From Betaproteobacteria bacterium (GTDB lineage: Bacteria; Pseudomonadota; Gammaproteobacteria; Burkholderiales; SG8-39), in NCBI GenBank assembly GCA_947479645.1, contig CANKAJ010000018.1, positions 1 through 51,572 of the forward strand: DNA of 51,572 nt, given 5' to 3'. Of the stretch, positions 16,877 to 25,292 are shown one piece after another. The notes beneath the pieces were generated by a model. The model made no database searches. It had not been told where the DNA came from and saw nothing but the letters and a program-made list of their open reading frames with translations. The first letter of the stretch is position 1; every line of letters begins with the position of its first letter. A program made the translations under genes and the position numbers.

Positions 16877-18109
16877 CTAGTCTGTCATCCCGTTAGCCGC
16901 GCCGACATCTGCAACCTTCACCGTTCCTTTTTCAATCAATTCATGGATCTGTTCCGGCGAATAGCCTGCTTCCTCAAGCACCTCGCAGGTATGTTCCCCC
17001 TTGCGCGGCGGCTGTGAACGGATATCGAATTCATGCTGCCCCATTTCAAGCGGCAGGGCCGGCAGCCGCGCCAGAACGCCATTGGGAAACAAAGTTTCCA
17101 GCATGCGCTTGCCGTGGTTCAAGTGAGGGTCATTGAACAAATCGCCGGGTTTGGCCAGCGGCGCAAACGGAATGTTCAGTTCCTCGAGTTTTGCGGCCAT
17201 GGCATAGAACGTCCTGGCGCGCACGATCTGCGCCACAATGGGCAACAGACGATCGTGCTCCAGCGCTCGTTGCGGATTGGTCTTCAGTTTCGGGTCTTCC
17301 AAGAGATGCGGCAATTTGAATTCGGTGCAGAAACTGCGCCAATGGTTGTCGCTGGTGATGCCGATGAAGATCACCTTGTCATCGGAGGTAGTGAAGGTCT
17401 CGTAAATCGCCCAGGAGCTTTGCTTTTCGGGCATGGGCGGCGGCTCCTTGCCGGTGGCGATCTGTCCTCCCATGTGCTGACCGACCATGTATGCAGTGGA
17501 TTCGAACAGCGCACTCTGCACCAGTTGCCCGCGCCCGGTCTGTTCACGCTCGCGCAGGGCTGCGAGTATGCCAACCACGCCAAACATGCCGCCCATAAGA
17601 TCGACGACCGATGCACCGGCTCGCAGCGGCTGCCCGGTCGGCCCCGTCATATAGGCCAGCCCACCCATGAACTGAACCACTTCGTCCAGGGCAGGGCGCT
17701 TCTCATAGGGGCCACTTAGAAACCCTTTAAGGCTGCAATAGATCAGTCGCGGATTGATTTTGGCGAGGGCTTCGTAGCCACAGCCCAGGCGGGCCATGGT
17801 CCCGTAGGCAAAGTTCTCGACCAGCACGTCTGCTTTGGCCACCAGCTTGAACACCAGCGTCTTGCCGGCCTCGGTCTTTATGTCCGCGCAGATGCTGCGC
17901 TTGTTGCGATTGAAAACGGGAAACAACCCGGAGCCGAAGCCGACATTATTGCGCGTGCGCTCCCCCTCCAGCGGCTCGATCTTGACGACCTCGGCCCCGA
18001 GATCGGCCAGCACCATGGTGCACGACGGCCCCATGACCGTATGCGCCATTTCGACCACGCGTATTCCGGACAGCGGAAGCTTGTTCACATTCAATCCTGT
18101 TTGCGCCAT
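16877..18109 (-). CDS. Family III (CaiB/BaiF-type) CoA transferase
   Basis: A 410-aa CoA transferase that moves CoA between carboxylic acids through an enzyme-bound anhydride and thioester. It shows the N-terminal PLSGIRVVEMAHTVMGPSC, VKIEPLEGERTRN with the CoA-binding Arg region, DVLVENFAYGTMARLG, and GASVVDLMGG with D170, which matches the catalytic Asp of formyl-CoA transferase. Length is typical. Substrates cannot be deduced; together with the acyl-CoA dehydrogenase and hydrolases in the window it suggests use of organic acids or aromatic compounds. It sits 35 bases after alaA and 51 bases before the TPR fusion gene on the same strand. Confidence 0.92.
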   Translation of the reverse strand: MAQTGLNVNKLPLSGIRVVEMAHTVMGPSCTMVLADLGAEVVKIEPLEGERTRNNVGFGSGLFPVFNRNKRSICADIKTEAGKTLVFKLVAKADVLVENFAYGTMARLGCGYEALAKINPRLIYCSLKGFLSGPYEKRPALDEVVQFMGGLAYMTGPTGQPLRAGASVVDLMGGMFGVVGILAALREREQTGRGQLVQSALFESTAYMVGQHMGGQIATGKEPPPMPEKQSSWAIYETFTTSDDKVIFIGITSDNHWRSFCTEFKLPHLLEDPKLKTNPQRALEHDRLLPIVAQIVRARTFYAMAAKLEELNIPFAPLAKPGDLFNDPHLNHGKRMLETLFPNGVLARLPALPLEMGQHEFDIRSQPPRKGEHTCEVLEEAGYSPEQIHELIEKGTVKVADVGAANGMTD

Positions 18110-18144
18110 TGCAACGCCCGCCGTGATCCACGTAACTCGCCGGA

Positions 18145-19383
18145 TCAGGCGTGGCGCTTGCGGTATCCGTCCAGAAAACGGCGAATGCGTCCGATCGCCT
18201 CGGTCAGTTCATCCGAATTGGGCAAAAACACAACGCGAAAATGATCGGTATGCGGCCAGTTGAAGCCGGTGCCCTGCACCACGAGCACCTTTTGCTCCTC
18301 CAGCAGTTCAAGAATGAACTCCTGGTCATCCGCAATGGGATACATGGCAGGGTCAAGGCGCGGAAACAGATAAAGTGCCGCCTTGGGCTTGACGCAGGTC
18401 ACCCCGGGGATCTGCGTAATCAGTTCATAGGCCAGATCGCGCTGGCGGCACAAGCGGCCTCCGGGAGCAACGAGATCATTGATGCTTTGATAGCCCCCCA
18501 GCGCCGTCTGGATGGCGTACTGGCCCGGGACATTGGCGCACAAGCGCATGGACGCGAGCATTTCCAGGCCGTCGATGTAATCGCGCGCATGCGACTTTTC
18601 GCCGGACAGCACCATCCAGCCACTGCGATAGCCACACGCCCGATAGTTCTTGGACAGCCCGTTGAAGGTCACGAACAGCACATCATCGGCCAGCGATGCA
18701 ATGGAAGTGTGCGTCACTCCGTCATAAAGCACCTTGTCGTAAATTTCATCGGCCAGGATGATCAACTGGTGCTGCCGCGCAATCTCGATGATATCGAGCA
18801 GCAACGAGTCCGGATACAGCGCACCGGTTGGATTGTTCGGATTAATGATCACGATGGCACGCGTGCGCGGCGTGATCTTGGCGCGTATGTCGGCCAGATC
18901 AGGCATCCAGCCGGATGCCTCGTCACAGATATAGTGATGCGGTTTGCCGCCGGCCAGGCTGACCGCCGCGGTCCACAACGGATAATCCGGCGCAGGCACC
19001 AACACATCATCACCGTCATCCAGCAGCCCCTGCATGGACATGACAATCAGCTCGGACACGCCATTGCCGATGAAGATGTCGTCCAGCCCCACACCGGCGA
19101 TTTTCTTCTGCTGAGCGTACTGCATGATGGCCTTGCGCGCGGCAAACAGGCCTTTGGAGTCGGAATAGCCCGACGCGTTGGACAAATTGAGAATGACGTC
19201 CTGACGTACCTCGTCCGGCGCGTCAAATCCGAACGGCGCAAGATTGCCGATATTGAGCTTGTAGATGCGCTGGCCTTCTTCTTCCATCTGCCGGGAACGC
19301 ACCATGACCGGACCGCGAATATCGTAGCAAACGTCCGTCAGTTTGGCCGACTTGCGCACCGGCTTGATGAGGTTTTTTCCCAA
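18145..19383 (-). CDS. alaA: Alanine/pyruvate aminotransferase AlaA-type
   Basis: A class I/II PLP aminotransferase very close in pattern to E. coli AlaA: LTDVCYDIRGPV, NIGNLAPFGFDAPDEV, NGVSELIVMSMQGLLDDGD, VPAPDYPLWTAAVSLAGGK, INPNNPTGALY and the PLP lysine K245 in TFNGLSKNYRACGYRSGW. It transfers amino groups between glutamate and pyruvate. The longest frame begins at a GTG at 19479 with 32 extra low-complexity residues. A TTG at 19383 has GGAG five bases upstream and gives 412 aa, close to the family length of about 405, so it is preferred; a GTG at 19425 is a second choice. First gene of the leftward block that runs on to hom and thrC. Confidence 0.93.
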   Translation of the reverse strand: MGKNLIKPVRKSAKLTDVCYDIRGPVMVRSRQMEEEGQRIYKLNIGNLAPFGFDAPDEVRQDVILNLSNASGYSDSKGLFAARKAIMQYAQQKKIAGVGLDDIFIGNGVSELIVMSMQGLLDDGDDVLVPAPDYPLWTAAVSLAGGKPHHYICDEASGWMPDLADIRAKITPRTRAIVIINPNNPTGALYPDSLLLDIIEIARQHQLIILADEIYDKVLYDGVTHTSIASLADDVLFVTFNGLSKNYRACGYRSGWMVLSGEKSHARDYIDGLEMLASMRLCANVPGQYAIQTALGGYQSINDLVAPGGRLCRQRDLAYELITQIPGVTCVKPKAALYLFPRLDPAMYPIADDQEFILELLEEQKVLVVQGTGFNWPHTDHFRVVFLPNSDELTEAIGRIRRFLDGYRKRHA

Positions 19384-19566
19384 TTTGGCTCCAATGGACC
19401 GTGGTTGCGGGGGTTGAACGCTCACGGCGCCACCCGCCCCGTTTGAACAGGGCAGTCGAGACCGGGAAAACGCAGACACAGGCTGCGGAGATGCTGGCTG
19501 CGGGCGGAGGCTGTCATGACAGAATGGCTCTCAATCGTGTTCCCGGTGGGCATCCAATGCCGGTTT

Positions 19567-19597
19567 TTGCAGTGCGCCGGTACAAAAAAGATATAAT
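19567..19597 (+). promoter_or_regulatory. Candidate promoter of the arn operon
   Basis: A perfect TATAAT lies at 19592-19597. The best -35 is TTGCAG at 19567-19572 with a long 19-base spacer, so an activator may help. Transcription would start near 19604 and give a leader of about 130 bases. Confidence 0.55.
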
Positions 19598-19611
19598 TCT
19601 AACCGACCCTT

Positions 19612-19694
19612 AGAGGGCAGAACAGAATTACCGTTATGCCCTCTGACGCAGGGGTGCACGAGGGGACTCAGCATCCAAACTGCGCCCTCGTTTT
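19612..19694 (+). ncRNA. Four-arm structured leader or small RNA
   Basis: Hairpin 1 is AGAGGGCA (19612-19619) with TGCCCTCT (19637-19644), a perfect 8-bp stem. Hairpin 2 is ACGAGGG (19658-19664) with CCCTCGT (19685-19691), with CAG/CTG pairing inside, followed by TTTTG and so terminator-like. The core GAGGG occurs in arms 1 and 3 and CCCTC in arms 2 and 4, so arm 2 can pair with arm 3 and arm 1 with arm 4 instead. This is the layout of an attenuator or riboswitch. I do not recognise a known class. Confidence 0.5.
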
Positions 19695-19709
19695 GTTATC
19701 AATACTTAC

Positions 19710-19739
19710 ATGCATATCCACCAGATACCACCCTATTGA
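19710..19739 (+). CDS. Possible nine-codon leader peptide
   Basis: An ATG at 19710 opens a frame encoding MHIHQIPPY that stops at TGA 19737-19739. This stop overlaps the TTG start of the next gene by two bases, as in translational coupling. No good SD precedes it. Chance occurrence is possible. Confidence 0.3.
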   Translation: MHIHQIPPY

Positions 19740-20119
19740 AGCTGCACCGCGCCAACCCTTCCGGAATCAACACCTTCAGCGGCTATGGCGACGGCTTTGT
19801 GCTGGTCAATGGGAATCGAATCGAACACAGCGTCGTGGTACTGCCCGAGCGCATTATCGATAACTGGGGTGCCACCACATTCGATGAATTGACCGCCACC
19901 CAGTTGGAAGTCCTGACCGGCCTGGACCGGGAAGTGGTGTTGCTCGGCACCGGCCGCTTATTGCGCTTTCCCCGACCCGAGTTGATGCGCAGCATCGGCC
20001 CGCAACTGGCCAAAGCCAACGTCGGACTGGAAATCATGGATGTGCAGGCAGCCTGCCGAACCTACAACATCCTGATCGCCGAAGGGCGCAAGGTTGCTGC
20101 CGCGCTGCTGATCGACTGA
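19736..20119 (+). CDS. Mth938-like domain protein
   Basis: A 127-aa protein matching the Mth938/Xcc1710-like family: MKLHRANPSGINTFSGYGDG at the N terminus, a central VVLPERIIDNWG, LLGTGRLLRFPRPEL and the strongly conserved C-terminal EIMDVQAACRTYNILIAEGR. Bacterial members are small soluble proteins without an established reaction. The start is TTG at 19736; the MKLH beginning is typical and no in-frame ATG exists nearby. No SD is visible and a short leader frame ends across this start, so coupling may replace it. The stop lies 15 bases before arnT, which makes it the first structural gene of the operon. Confidence 0.85.
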   Translation: MKLHRANPSGINTFSGYGDGFVLVNGNRIEHSVVVLPERIIDNWGATTFDELTATQLEVLTGLDREVVLLGTGRLLRFPRPELMRSIGPQLAKANVGLEIMDVQAACRTYNILIAEGRKVAAALLID

Positions 20120-20134
20120 GTTGATCGAACCAAC

Positions 20135-21880
20135 ATGCAAACTGTCCCGCTGATGCGAACGCCTGATCGGAACCTGATCTTCATCCTCGCGTGCCTGTTC
20201 GCGCTGGCCTGGTTCTCCAATATCGGTTACCGCAAACTGGTCAAGGCGGATGAAGGCCGTTACGCCGAAATTCCGAGAGAAATGGTGGCCAGCGGGGACT
20301 GGCTCACGCCACGCCTGAACGGGTTCAAGTATTTTGAAAAGCCGGCGCTGCAGTACTGGGCCACGGCCGCTGCCTTCACGATCTTTGGACAGAACGAATG
20401 GGCGGCGCGCCTGTGGACGGCGCTGACCGGCTTTTTCGGTGTATTGCTGGTCTGCTACGCGGGCAATCGCGTTTTCGATTCAGCCCCCATTGCAGTGCGC
20501 GGACCGCCCGGCATTCAGGTGGGCCTGACCGCGGCCATTGTCCTCGGCAGTTCGGCGATCTATGCCTTTACCGGTCACATGCTGACACTCGACATGGGCG
20601 TGTCCTTCTTCATGTCCGCGGCAGTGCTGGCGGTGGTGATGGCACAACGCGACGATGCAGAAGAAAGTGACAGGCGCAACTGGATGCTTGCCGGATGGGC
20701 AGCCATGGCGCTGGCCGTGCTATCCAAGGGACTGATCGGCATTGTGTTGCCGTGCGCTGCCGTCGCCGGCTATATCCTGCTGCAGCGTGACTGGCGCATG
20801 CTGAGGCGACTGCATTTGCTGGCCGGAGGTGCCTTGTTTCTTGCCATTGCCGCCCCCTGGTTCATTGCCGTCTCACTTGCCAACGACGAGTTCTTTCGCT
20901 TCTTCTTCATTCACGAACATTTCGAGCGATTCCTCACCAAGGGACACGGACGCTACCAGCCCGCCTGGTATTTCATCCCGGTAATCGCCATTGGCGCCAC
21001 GCCCTGGCTGCCCGCATTCCTGGCCGGCTATTGGAATGCATGGAAAGCCGCGCCAGACAAGCGTTTCCAGGCAACGCGACTGCTGGCCATCTGGTGTGCC
21101 GTGGTATTCGTGTTCTTCTCCGCATCGGGCTCGAAGCTGGGCTCCTACATCCTGCCATTGTTCCCGGCAGCAGCCTTGCTCACCGCCCTGCAATTGATCA
21201 AGGCCTCGCGTGCAGGCCAGATTGCGCAAGCACTGTTGGCTGCCGCACTGGGTATCGCCGTGTGGGTGAGCGCATCGCAACTCACCCGATTCGCTGAACC
21301 GGTTCTGCCCGCGGAATTGCTGGCCCTGTATATCCCCTGGGTGGCCGCCTCCGGCGCCACGCTGGCCATTGCCGGGGGAGCTGCTGCCTTGCTGGCGTGG
21401 ACGGCCCGGCCGCTCTCCTCCATTGCCGTGCTGGCCGTCGGCGGACTGGGATTTACGCAACTGGCGATCACCGGTCATGAAACGCTGTCGCCGCTCTATT
21501 CCGCGTATCATATTGCCGAAAAAATCAAACCTCGCCTCAAACTCGACACGCCGGTGTACACCGTCAATACTTTCGATCACACCCTGCCCTTTTATCTTGG
21601 ACGCACCGTCACCATGGTTGGCTACAAGGACGAACTCGCAATAGCCATCTCCTGGCAGCCAGACAAGTTCATACCCGATCTGGCCGCCTTCGAGCGCGCC
21701 TGGCTGGCGGACTCCGAGGCCTTCGCGGTATTTGCACCAACCGACTTTGAAAAACTGTCAGCTACATTGAAGACATCCATGCGCATTGCCTCGACCGATC
21801 CGCGACGCATCGTGGTCGAAAAGATCCCGGCCGCGAGCGGGATCGAGCCTGCTCCGGCTGAAACCAGAGCAGCACCATGA
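20135..21880 (+). CDS. arnT: Undecaprenyl phosphate-alpha-4-amino-4-deoxy-L-arabinose arabinosyl transferase
   Basis: An inner-membrane GT-C glycosyltransferase (GT83) that moves L-Ara4N from its undecaprenyl carrier to lipid A phosphates on the periplasmic side. At 581 aa it is slightly longer than E. coli ArnT (550). The first periplasmic loop has the diagnostic KADEGRYAEIPREMVASGDW and LNGFKYFEKPALQYW; about eleven to twelve hydrophobic segments follow, ending in a soluble C-terminal domain from about 460. ATG 20135 is used; ATG 20153 is an alternative. It overlaps the SMR gene by four bases (ATGA), so the operon is tightly coupled. Placement with arnB, C, A and D makes the lipid A role firm. 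Confidence 0.93.
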   Translation: MQTVPLMRTPDRNLIFILACLFALAWFSNIGYRKLVKADEGRYAEIPREMVASGDWLTPRLNGFKYFEKPALQYWATAAAFTIFGQNEWAARLWTALTGFFGVLLVCYAGNRVFDSAPIAVRGPPGIQVGLTAAIVLGSSAIYAFTGHMLTLDMGVSFFMSAAVLAVVMAQRDDAEESDRRNWMLAGWAAMALAVLSKGLIGIVLPCAAVAGYILLQRDWRMLRRLHLLAGGALFLAIAAPWFIAVSLANDEFFRFFFIHEHFERFLTKGHGRYQPAWYFIPVIAIGATPWLPAFLAGYWNAWKAAPDKRFQATRLLAIWCAVVFVFFSASGSKLGSYILPLFPAAALLTALQLIKASRAGQIAQALLAAALGIAVWVSASQLTRFAEPVLPAELLALYIPWVAASGATLAIAGGAAALLAWTARPLSSIAVLAVGGLGFTQLAITGHETLSPLYSAYHIAEKIKPRLKLDTPVYTVNTFDHTLPFYLGRTVTMVGYKDELAIAISWQPDKFIPDLAAFERAWLADSEAFAVFAPTDFEKLSATLKTSMRIASTDPRRIVVEKIPAASGIEPAPAETRAAP

Positions 21881-22254
21881 CCGCCGTCAGCCTGGCCTTG
21901 CTGCTCACTGGCGTTCTGCTCAATGCGGCTGCCCAACTGCTGCTCAAGGCGGGCACCAATGCGGTCGGTGCTTTTGAATTCACTGCCGGCAATGTGCTTC
22001 CGGTGGGCATGAAACTGGCGCTGGAACCGCACATTCTCGGCGGCATGGCCTGTTACGCTGTCAGCCTCGTCGTCTGGATACTGGGTCTGTCACGCGTGCC
22101 GGTCAGCGTCGCCTATCCCATGCTGTCAATTGGCTATGTGCTGAATGCGCTGGCCGCGTGGTACCTGTTTGGCGAATCGCTGAATGCGCAAAAACTGATC
22201 GGGGTCGGATTCATCATCCTCGGCGTCATCCTTGTTACACGAAGCCCGACATGA
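21877..22254 (+). CDS. SMR/EamA-type flippase subunit, ArnE/ArnF-like
   Basis: A 125-aa membrane protein with four hydrophobic helices of the small multidrug resistance fold (LLLTGVLLNAAAQLLLKAGT, then GMACYAVSLVVWILGLSRVP, AYPMLSIGYVLNALAAWYLF, LIGVGFIILGVILV). In enterobacteria two such proteins, ArnE and ArnF, together flip undecaprenyl-P-L-Ara4N to the periplasmic face. Only one is encoded here, so it may work as a homodimer or have a partner elsewhere. ATGA overlaps join it to both arnT and arnB. Position rather than sequence excludes a drug exporter. Confidence 0.85.
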   Translation: MTAVSLALLLTGVLLNAAAQLLLKAGTNAVGAFEFTAGNVLPVGMKLALEPHILGGMACYAVSLVVWILGLSRVPVSVAYPMLSIGYVLNALAAWYLFGESLNAQKLIGVGFIILGVILVTRSPT

Positions 22255-23402
22255 GCACTCCTTCGACATCCGCACTGCCCTTTCTGCCCTTTACACGACC
22301 GCAAATTGATGAGGAAACGATCGCGGGTGTGGCCGACGTGCTGCGCTCCGGCTGGATCACCTCGGGGCCGCAGGTAAAGGCTTTTGAGCAGGCCATCTCG
22401 GAATATTGCGGGGGCCGGCCGGTACGCGCCTACAACTCGGGCACCGCAGCGCTCGAAGTCGCCCTGCGCGTCGCCGGCGTCGGCCCGGGTGATGAAGTCA
22501 TCACCACACCATTGTCATGGGTATCCACGGCCAGTGTCATCCTGCAGGTGGGTGCGCGGCCGGTGTTTGTCGATATCGATCCGGTCACGCGCAATATTGA
22601 TCTTGCGCTGGCCGAACGCGCCATCACAGCAAAGACGCGTGCCATCATCCCGGTGCACCTGGCCGGGCTGCCGGTCAATCTCGATCAGCTCTACGCAATT
22701 GCCGACCGCCATCGGCTGCGCGTAATCGAAGATGCCGCACAGGCCTACGGCGCGCAGTGGAAAGGCACGCGCATCGGCGCGCGCGGCGACCTGGCCATGT
22801 TCAGCTTCCATGCCAACAAAAATGTCACCAGCATCGAAGGCGGTTGCCTGGTGCTGCCGTCCGCCGGTGACATCGCACTAGCCGAAAAGCTGCGCCTGAT
22901 GGGCGTGACCCGCAGCGGCGAAGACGGCATGGACGTTGACGTGGTGGGAGGCAAATTCAATCTCACCGACGTGGCGGCGCGCGTCGGACTGGGCCAGCTC
23001 AAACGGCTGGATGAATTCACCAGCCGGCGCCGCGTATTGGCGCGGCGTTATTTTGAACGGCTGGATCCCGCACTGGTCAGCGCCGGCATCGAACTGCCGC
23101 CCGCCGATTTCGAGAACTCCTGCTGGCATATGTTCCAGCTGGTACTGCCCGAACGCCCCGGTGCAATCACCCGGGCGGAATTCATCGCCCGCATGCGCGA
23201 AGCCGGGATCGGCATCGGCGTGCATTATCCGGCAATGCACCTATTCACCCTCTATCGCAAGCAGGGTTGGAAAGAAGGGGATTTTCCGCATGCCGAACGC
23301 ATCGGCCGCAGCATCGTCACCCTGCCGCTGTTTCCGGCCATGGCCGGCAGCGACGTGGACCGCGTCTGCACCGCCATCTCCCTCGTTCTCGGCAAGAATT
23401 AA
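22251..23402 (+). CDS. arnB: UDP-4-amino-4-deoxy-L-arabinose aminotransferase
   Basis: A 383-aa DegT/DnrJ/EryC1-family PLP aminotransferase that makes UDP-L-Ara4N from the 4-keto sugar with glutamate. Seen: LRSGWITSGPQVKAFEQAIS, YNSGTAALEVALRVAGVGPG, VIEDAAQAYGA, and the PLP lysine K190 in FSFHANKNVTSIEGG, the pattern of Salmonella ArnB. The frame is open 93 bases further upstream, but ATG 22251 gives the family N terminus and overlaps the previous stop as ATGA. Third enzyme gene of the arn operon. Confidence 0.95.
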   Translation: MSTPSTSALPFLPFTRPQIDEETIAGVADVLRSGWITSGPQVKAFEQAISEYCGGRPVRAYNSGTAALEVALRVAGVGPGDEVITTPLSWVSTASVILQVGARPVFVDIDPVTRNIDLALAERAITAKTRAIIPVHLAGLPVNLDQLYAIADRHRLRVIEDAAQAYGAQWKGTRIGARGDLAMFSFHANKNVTSIEGGCLVLPSAGDIALAEKLRLMGVTRSGEDGMDVDVVGGKFNLTDVAARVGLGQLKRLDEFTSRRRVLARRYFERLDPALVSAGIELPPADFENSCWHMFQLVLPERPGAITRAEFIARMREAGIGIGVHYPAMHLFTLYRKQGWKEGDFPHAERIGRSIVTLPLFPAMAGSDVDRVCTAISLVLGKN

Positions 23403-23410
23403 ATCCCATC

Positions 23411-24352
23411 ATGCCGTCATCACCCTCCGTTTCCATCATCATTCCGGTCTACAACGAGGAACAGGGCCTGGCAGCGCTGTTCGCCAGACTCTATCCGGCG
23501 CTGGATGCACTGGGCAGAAGCTATGAAATCGTCTTCGTCAACGACGGCAGTCGTGATCGCTCCGCGGCGATGCTGCGCGAGCAATTCCAGAAACGCCCGG
23601 ATGTCACCCGCGTGGTTTTGTTCAACGGCAATTTCGGCCAGCACATGGCCATCACGGCCGGGTTCGAGCAGTGTCGCGGTGAACATGTCGTCACGCTGGA
23701 CGCGGATCTGCAAAACCCCCCGGAGGAAATCGGCAAGCTGCTGGCGAAAATGGACGAAGGTTACGACTACGTCGGCTCCATCCGTCGCCAGCGCCGCGAC
23801 AGCGCCTTCCGCCGGCATGCCTCAAAGCTGATGAACGTCGTGCGCGAGCGCATCACGCGCATACGCATGACCGATCAGGGGTGCATGTTGCGCGCCTACA
23901 GTCGCGACATCATCAACGCCATCAACAGCTGCCGTGAAGTCAATACCTTCATACCGGCGCTGGCCTATTCCTTTGCGCGCAACCCGACTGAAATCGAAGT
24001 GGCGCATGAAGAACGCGCCGCCGGCGAATCGAAATACGCGCTGTACGATCTGATTCGCCTCAATTTCGATCTGGTCACGGGATTTTCCGTGATGCCACTG
24101 CAACTGTTCTCGATATTCGGCATGCTCATCTCCATACTGTCATTTGCTTTTGTCATGTTTCTAGCCGTGCGCCGATTGATACTCGGGCCGGAAGCCGAGG
24201 GATTGTTCACCCTCTTTGGCATCGCGTTCTTCCTGATCGGTCTGGCACTCTTCGGCATCGGCCTGCTGGGCGAATACATCGGGCGCATCTATCAACAGGT
24301 GCGTCAGCGACCACGCTACCTCATCGATGCCGTGCTGGAACAAAAGGCCTGA
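23411..24352 (+). CDS. arnC: Undecaprenyl-phosphate 4-deoxy-4-formamido-L-arabinose transferase
   Basis: A 313-aa GT2 glycosyltransferase that attaches the formamido sugar from the UDP donor to undecaprenyl phosphate on the cytoplasmic face. The N-terminal domain has SIIIPVYNEEQGL, IVFVNDGSRD and the donor-metal motif VVTLDADLQNPPEE; two membrane helices follow near 225-250 and 262-285. Length fits ArnC of E. coli (322). The frame extends 144 bases upstream into arnB in a meaningless translation; ATG 23411, 8 bases after the arnB stop, begins the fold. It is 4 bases from the next gene. Confidence 0.95.
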   Translation: MPSSPSVSIIIPVYNEEQGLAALFARLYPALDALGRSYEIVFVNDGSRDRSAAMLREQFQKRPDVTRVVLFNGNFGQHMAITAGFEQCRGEHVVTLDADLQNPPEEIGKLLAKMDEGYDYVGSIRRQRRDSAFRRHASKLMNVVRERITRIRMTDQGCMLRAYSRDIINAINSCREVNTFIPALAYSFARNPTEIEVAHEERAAGESKYALYDLIRLNFDLVTGFSVMPLQLFSIFGMLISILSFAFVMFLAVRRLILGPEAEGLFTLFGIAFFLIGLALFGIGLLGEYIGRIYQQVRQRPRYLIDAVLEQKA

Positions 24353-24356
24353 TGTC

Positions 24357-25292
24357 ATGACTGAGGTGATGACTGAGACCGTGACCAGCGCCGTCGTATT
24401 TGCGTACCACAACGTCGGCGTGCAGTGCTTGCAGGTGCTGCTGTCACAGGGTGTCAAGGTTCAGTTGGTGGTGACACACGAGGATGATCCAAACGAAGAG
24501 GTCTGGTTCGGCAGTGTCGCCGCACTGGCGCGTGACAACAACATCCCGGTCATCACCCCGGATGATCCCAATACGGAAGACCTCATCGCGCGCCTGCGCG
24601 CGCTGGCGCCGGAGCTCCTGTTTTCCTTTTACTACCGGCGCATGCTCAAACCGGCGCTGCTGGCGATCCCGACTCGCGGCGCATTCAACATGCATGGTTC
24701 GCTGCTGCCGAAATTCCGCGGCCGCGCACCGGTGAACTGGGCCGTCATCAAGGGCGCCACCGAAACGGGCGCCACACTGCACGAAATGGTGGAGAAACCC
24801 GATGCCGGGCGCCTGGTCGACCAGCAGGCAGTAGCCATCGGCCCCGATGACACGGCCATAGACGTTTTTCACAAGGTCACCGATGCCGCCAGGAGCGTGC
24901 TGGAACGCGTCCTGCCGGCCATGCTTGCCGGAACTGCCGTTCTCAAGCCGCAAGACCTCTCCCAGGGCAGTTATTTCGGCGGACGCAAACCCGAAGACGG
25001 GCGCGTTGACTGGTCCATGGGGGCAAAAGCCATTCACGACCTGGTCCGAGGGGTTGCTCCGCCCTATCCCGGGGCATTTGCATCAACAGCCGAAGGTAAT
25101 TTCCGCATTCTGCGCACGAGGCTGGAGCCGGACCGGCACGCCCGTGCAGGTGAACCCGGGTTATATTGCGAAGGTGGCGTCCTGTTTGCCGACTGCGCCG
25201 ATGGCAATGTGCTGCGACTGCTCCAAACCGATGGCGCACCCGATCCCGCTTCGCTTGGCAACAACAAAATCGCGTTTACAAGAAACCCATGA
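24357..25292 (+). CDS. arnA: UDP-L-Ara4N formyltransferase (ArnA N-terminal half as a separate gene)
   Basis: A 311-aa formyltransferase that adds a formyl group from 10-formyl-tetrahydrofolate to UDP-L-Ara4N. It corresponds to the N-terminal domain of E. coli ArnA. The active-site set is present: N111 and H113 in FNMHGSLLPKFRGRAPVNW and D149 in EKPDAGRL. The C-terminal 100 residues form the usual small beta domain (EDGRVDWSMGAKAIHDLVR). ATG 24357 is 4 bases after arnC; ATG 24369 is an alternative. Its stop overlaps the start of the decarboxylase gene (ATGA). In enterobacteria the two activities are one 660-aa chain; here they are two proteins. Confidence 0.93.
   Translation: MTEVMTETVTSAVVFAYHNVGVQCLQVLLSQGVKVQLVVTHEDDPNEEVWFGSVAALARDNNIPVITPDDPNTEDLIARLRALAPELLFSFYYRRMLKPALLAIPTRGAFNMHGSLLPKFRGRAPVNWAVIKGATETGATLHEMVEKPDAGRLVDQQAVAIGPDDTAIDVFHKVTDAARSVLERVLPAMLAGTAVLKPQDLSQGSYFGGRKPEDGRVDWSMGAKAIHDLVRGVAPPYPGAFASTAEGNFRILRTRLEPDRHARAGEPGLYCEGGVLFADCADGNVLRLLQTDGAPDPASLGNNKIAFTRNP

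Larger units (their letters stand above)
19384..19735. other. Divergent regulatory region between alaA and the arn operon
   Basis: A 352-base gap that must drive transcription in both directions. The plus-strand side holds a consensus -10, a four-arm structured leader and a nine-codon reading frame, all listed separately. The alaA side (19384-19560) shows no clear promoter by eye. No other gene is seen. Confidence 0.55.

Noticed and set aside
21877-22254. SMR protein as a multidrug exporter
   Set aside because: It overlaps arnT and arnB by four bases on each side, which fits an ArnE/F-type lipid flippase far better.
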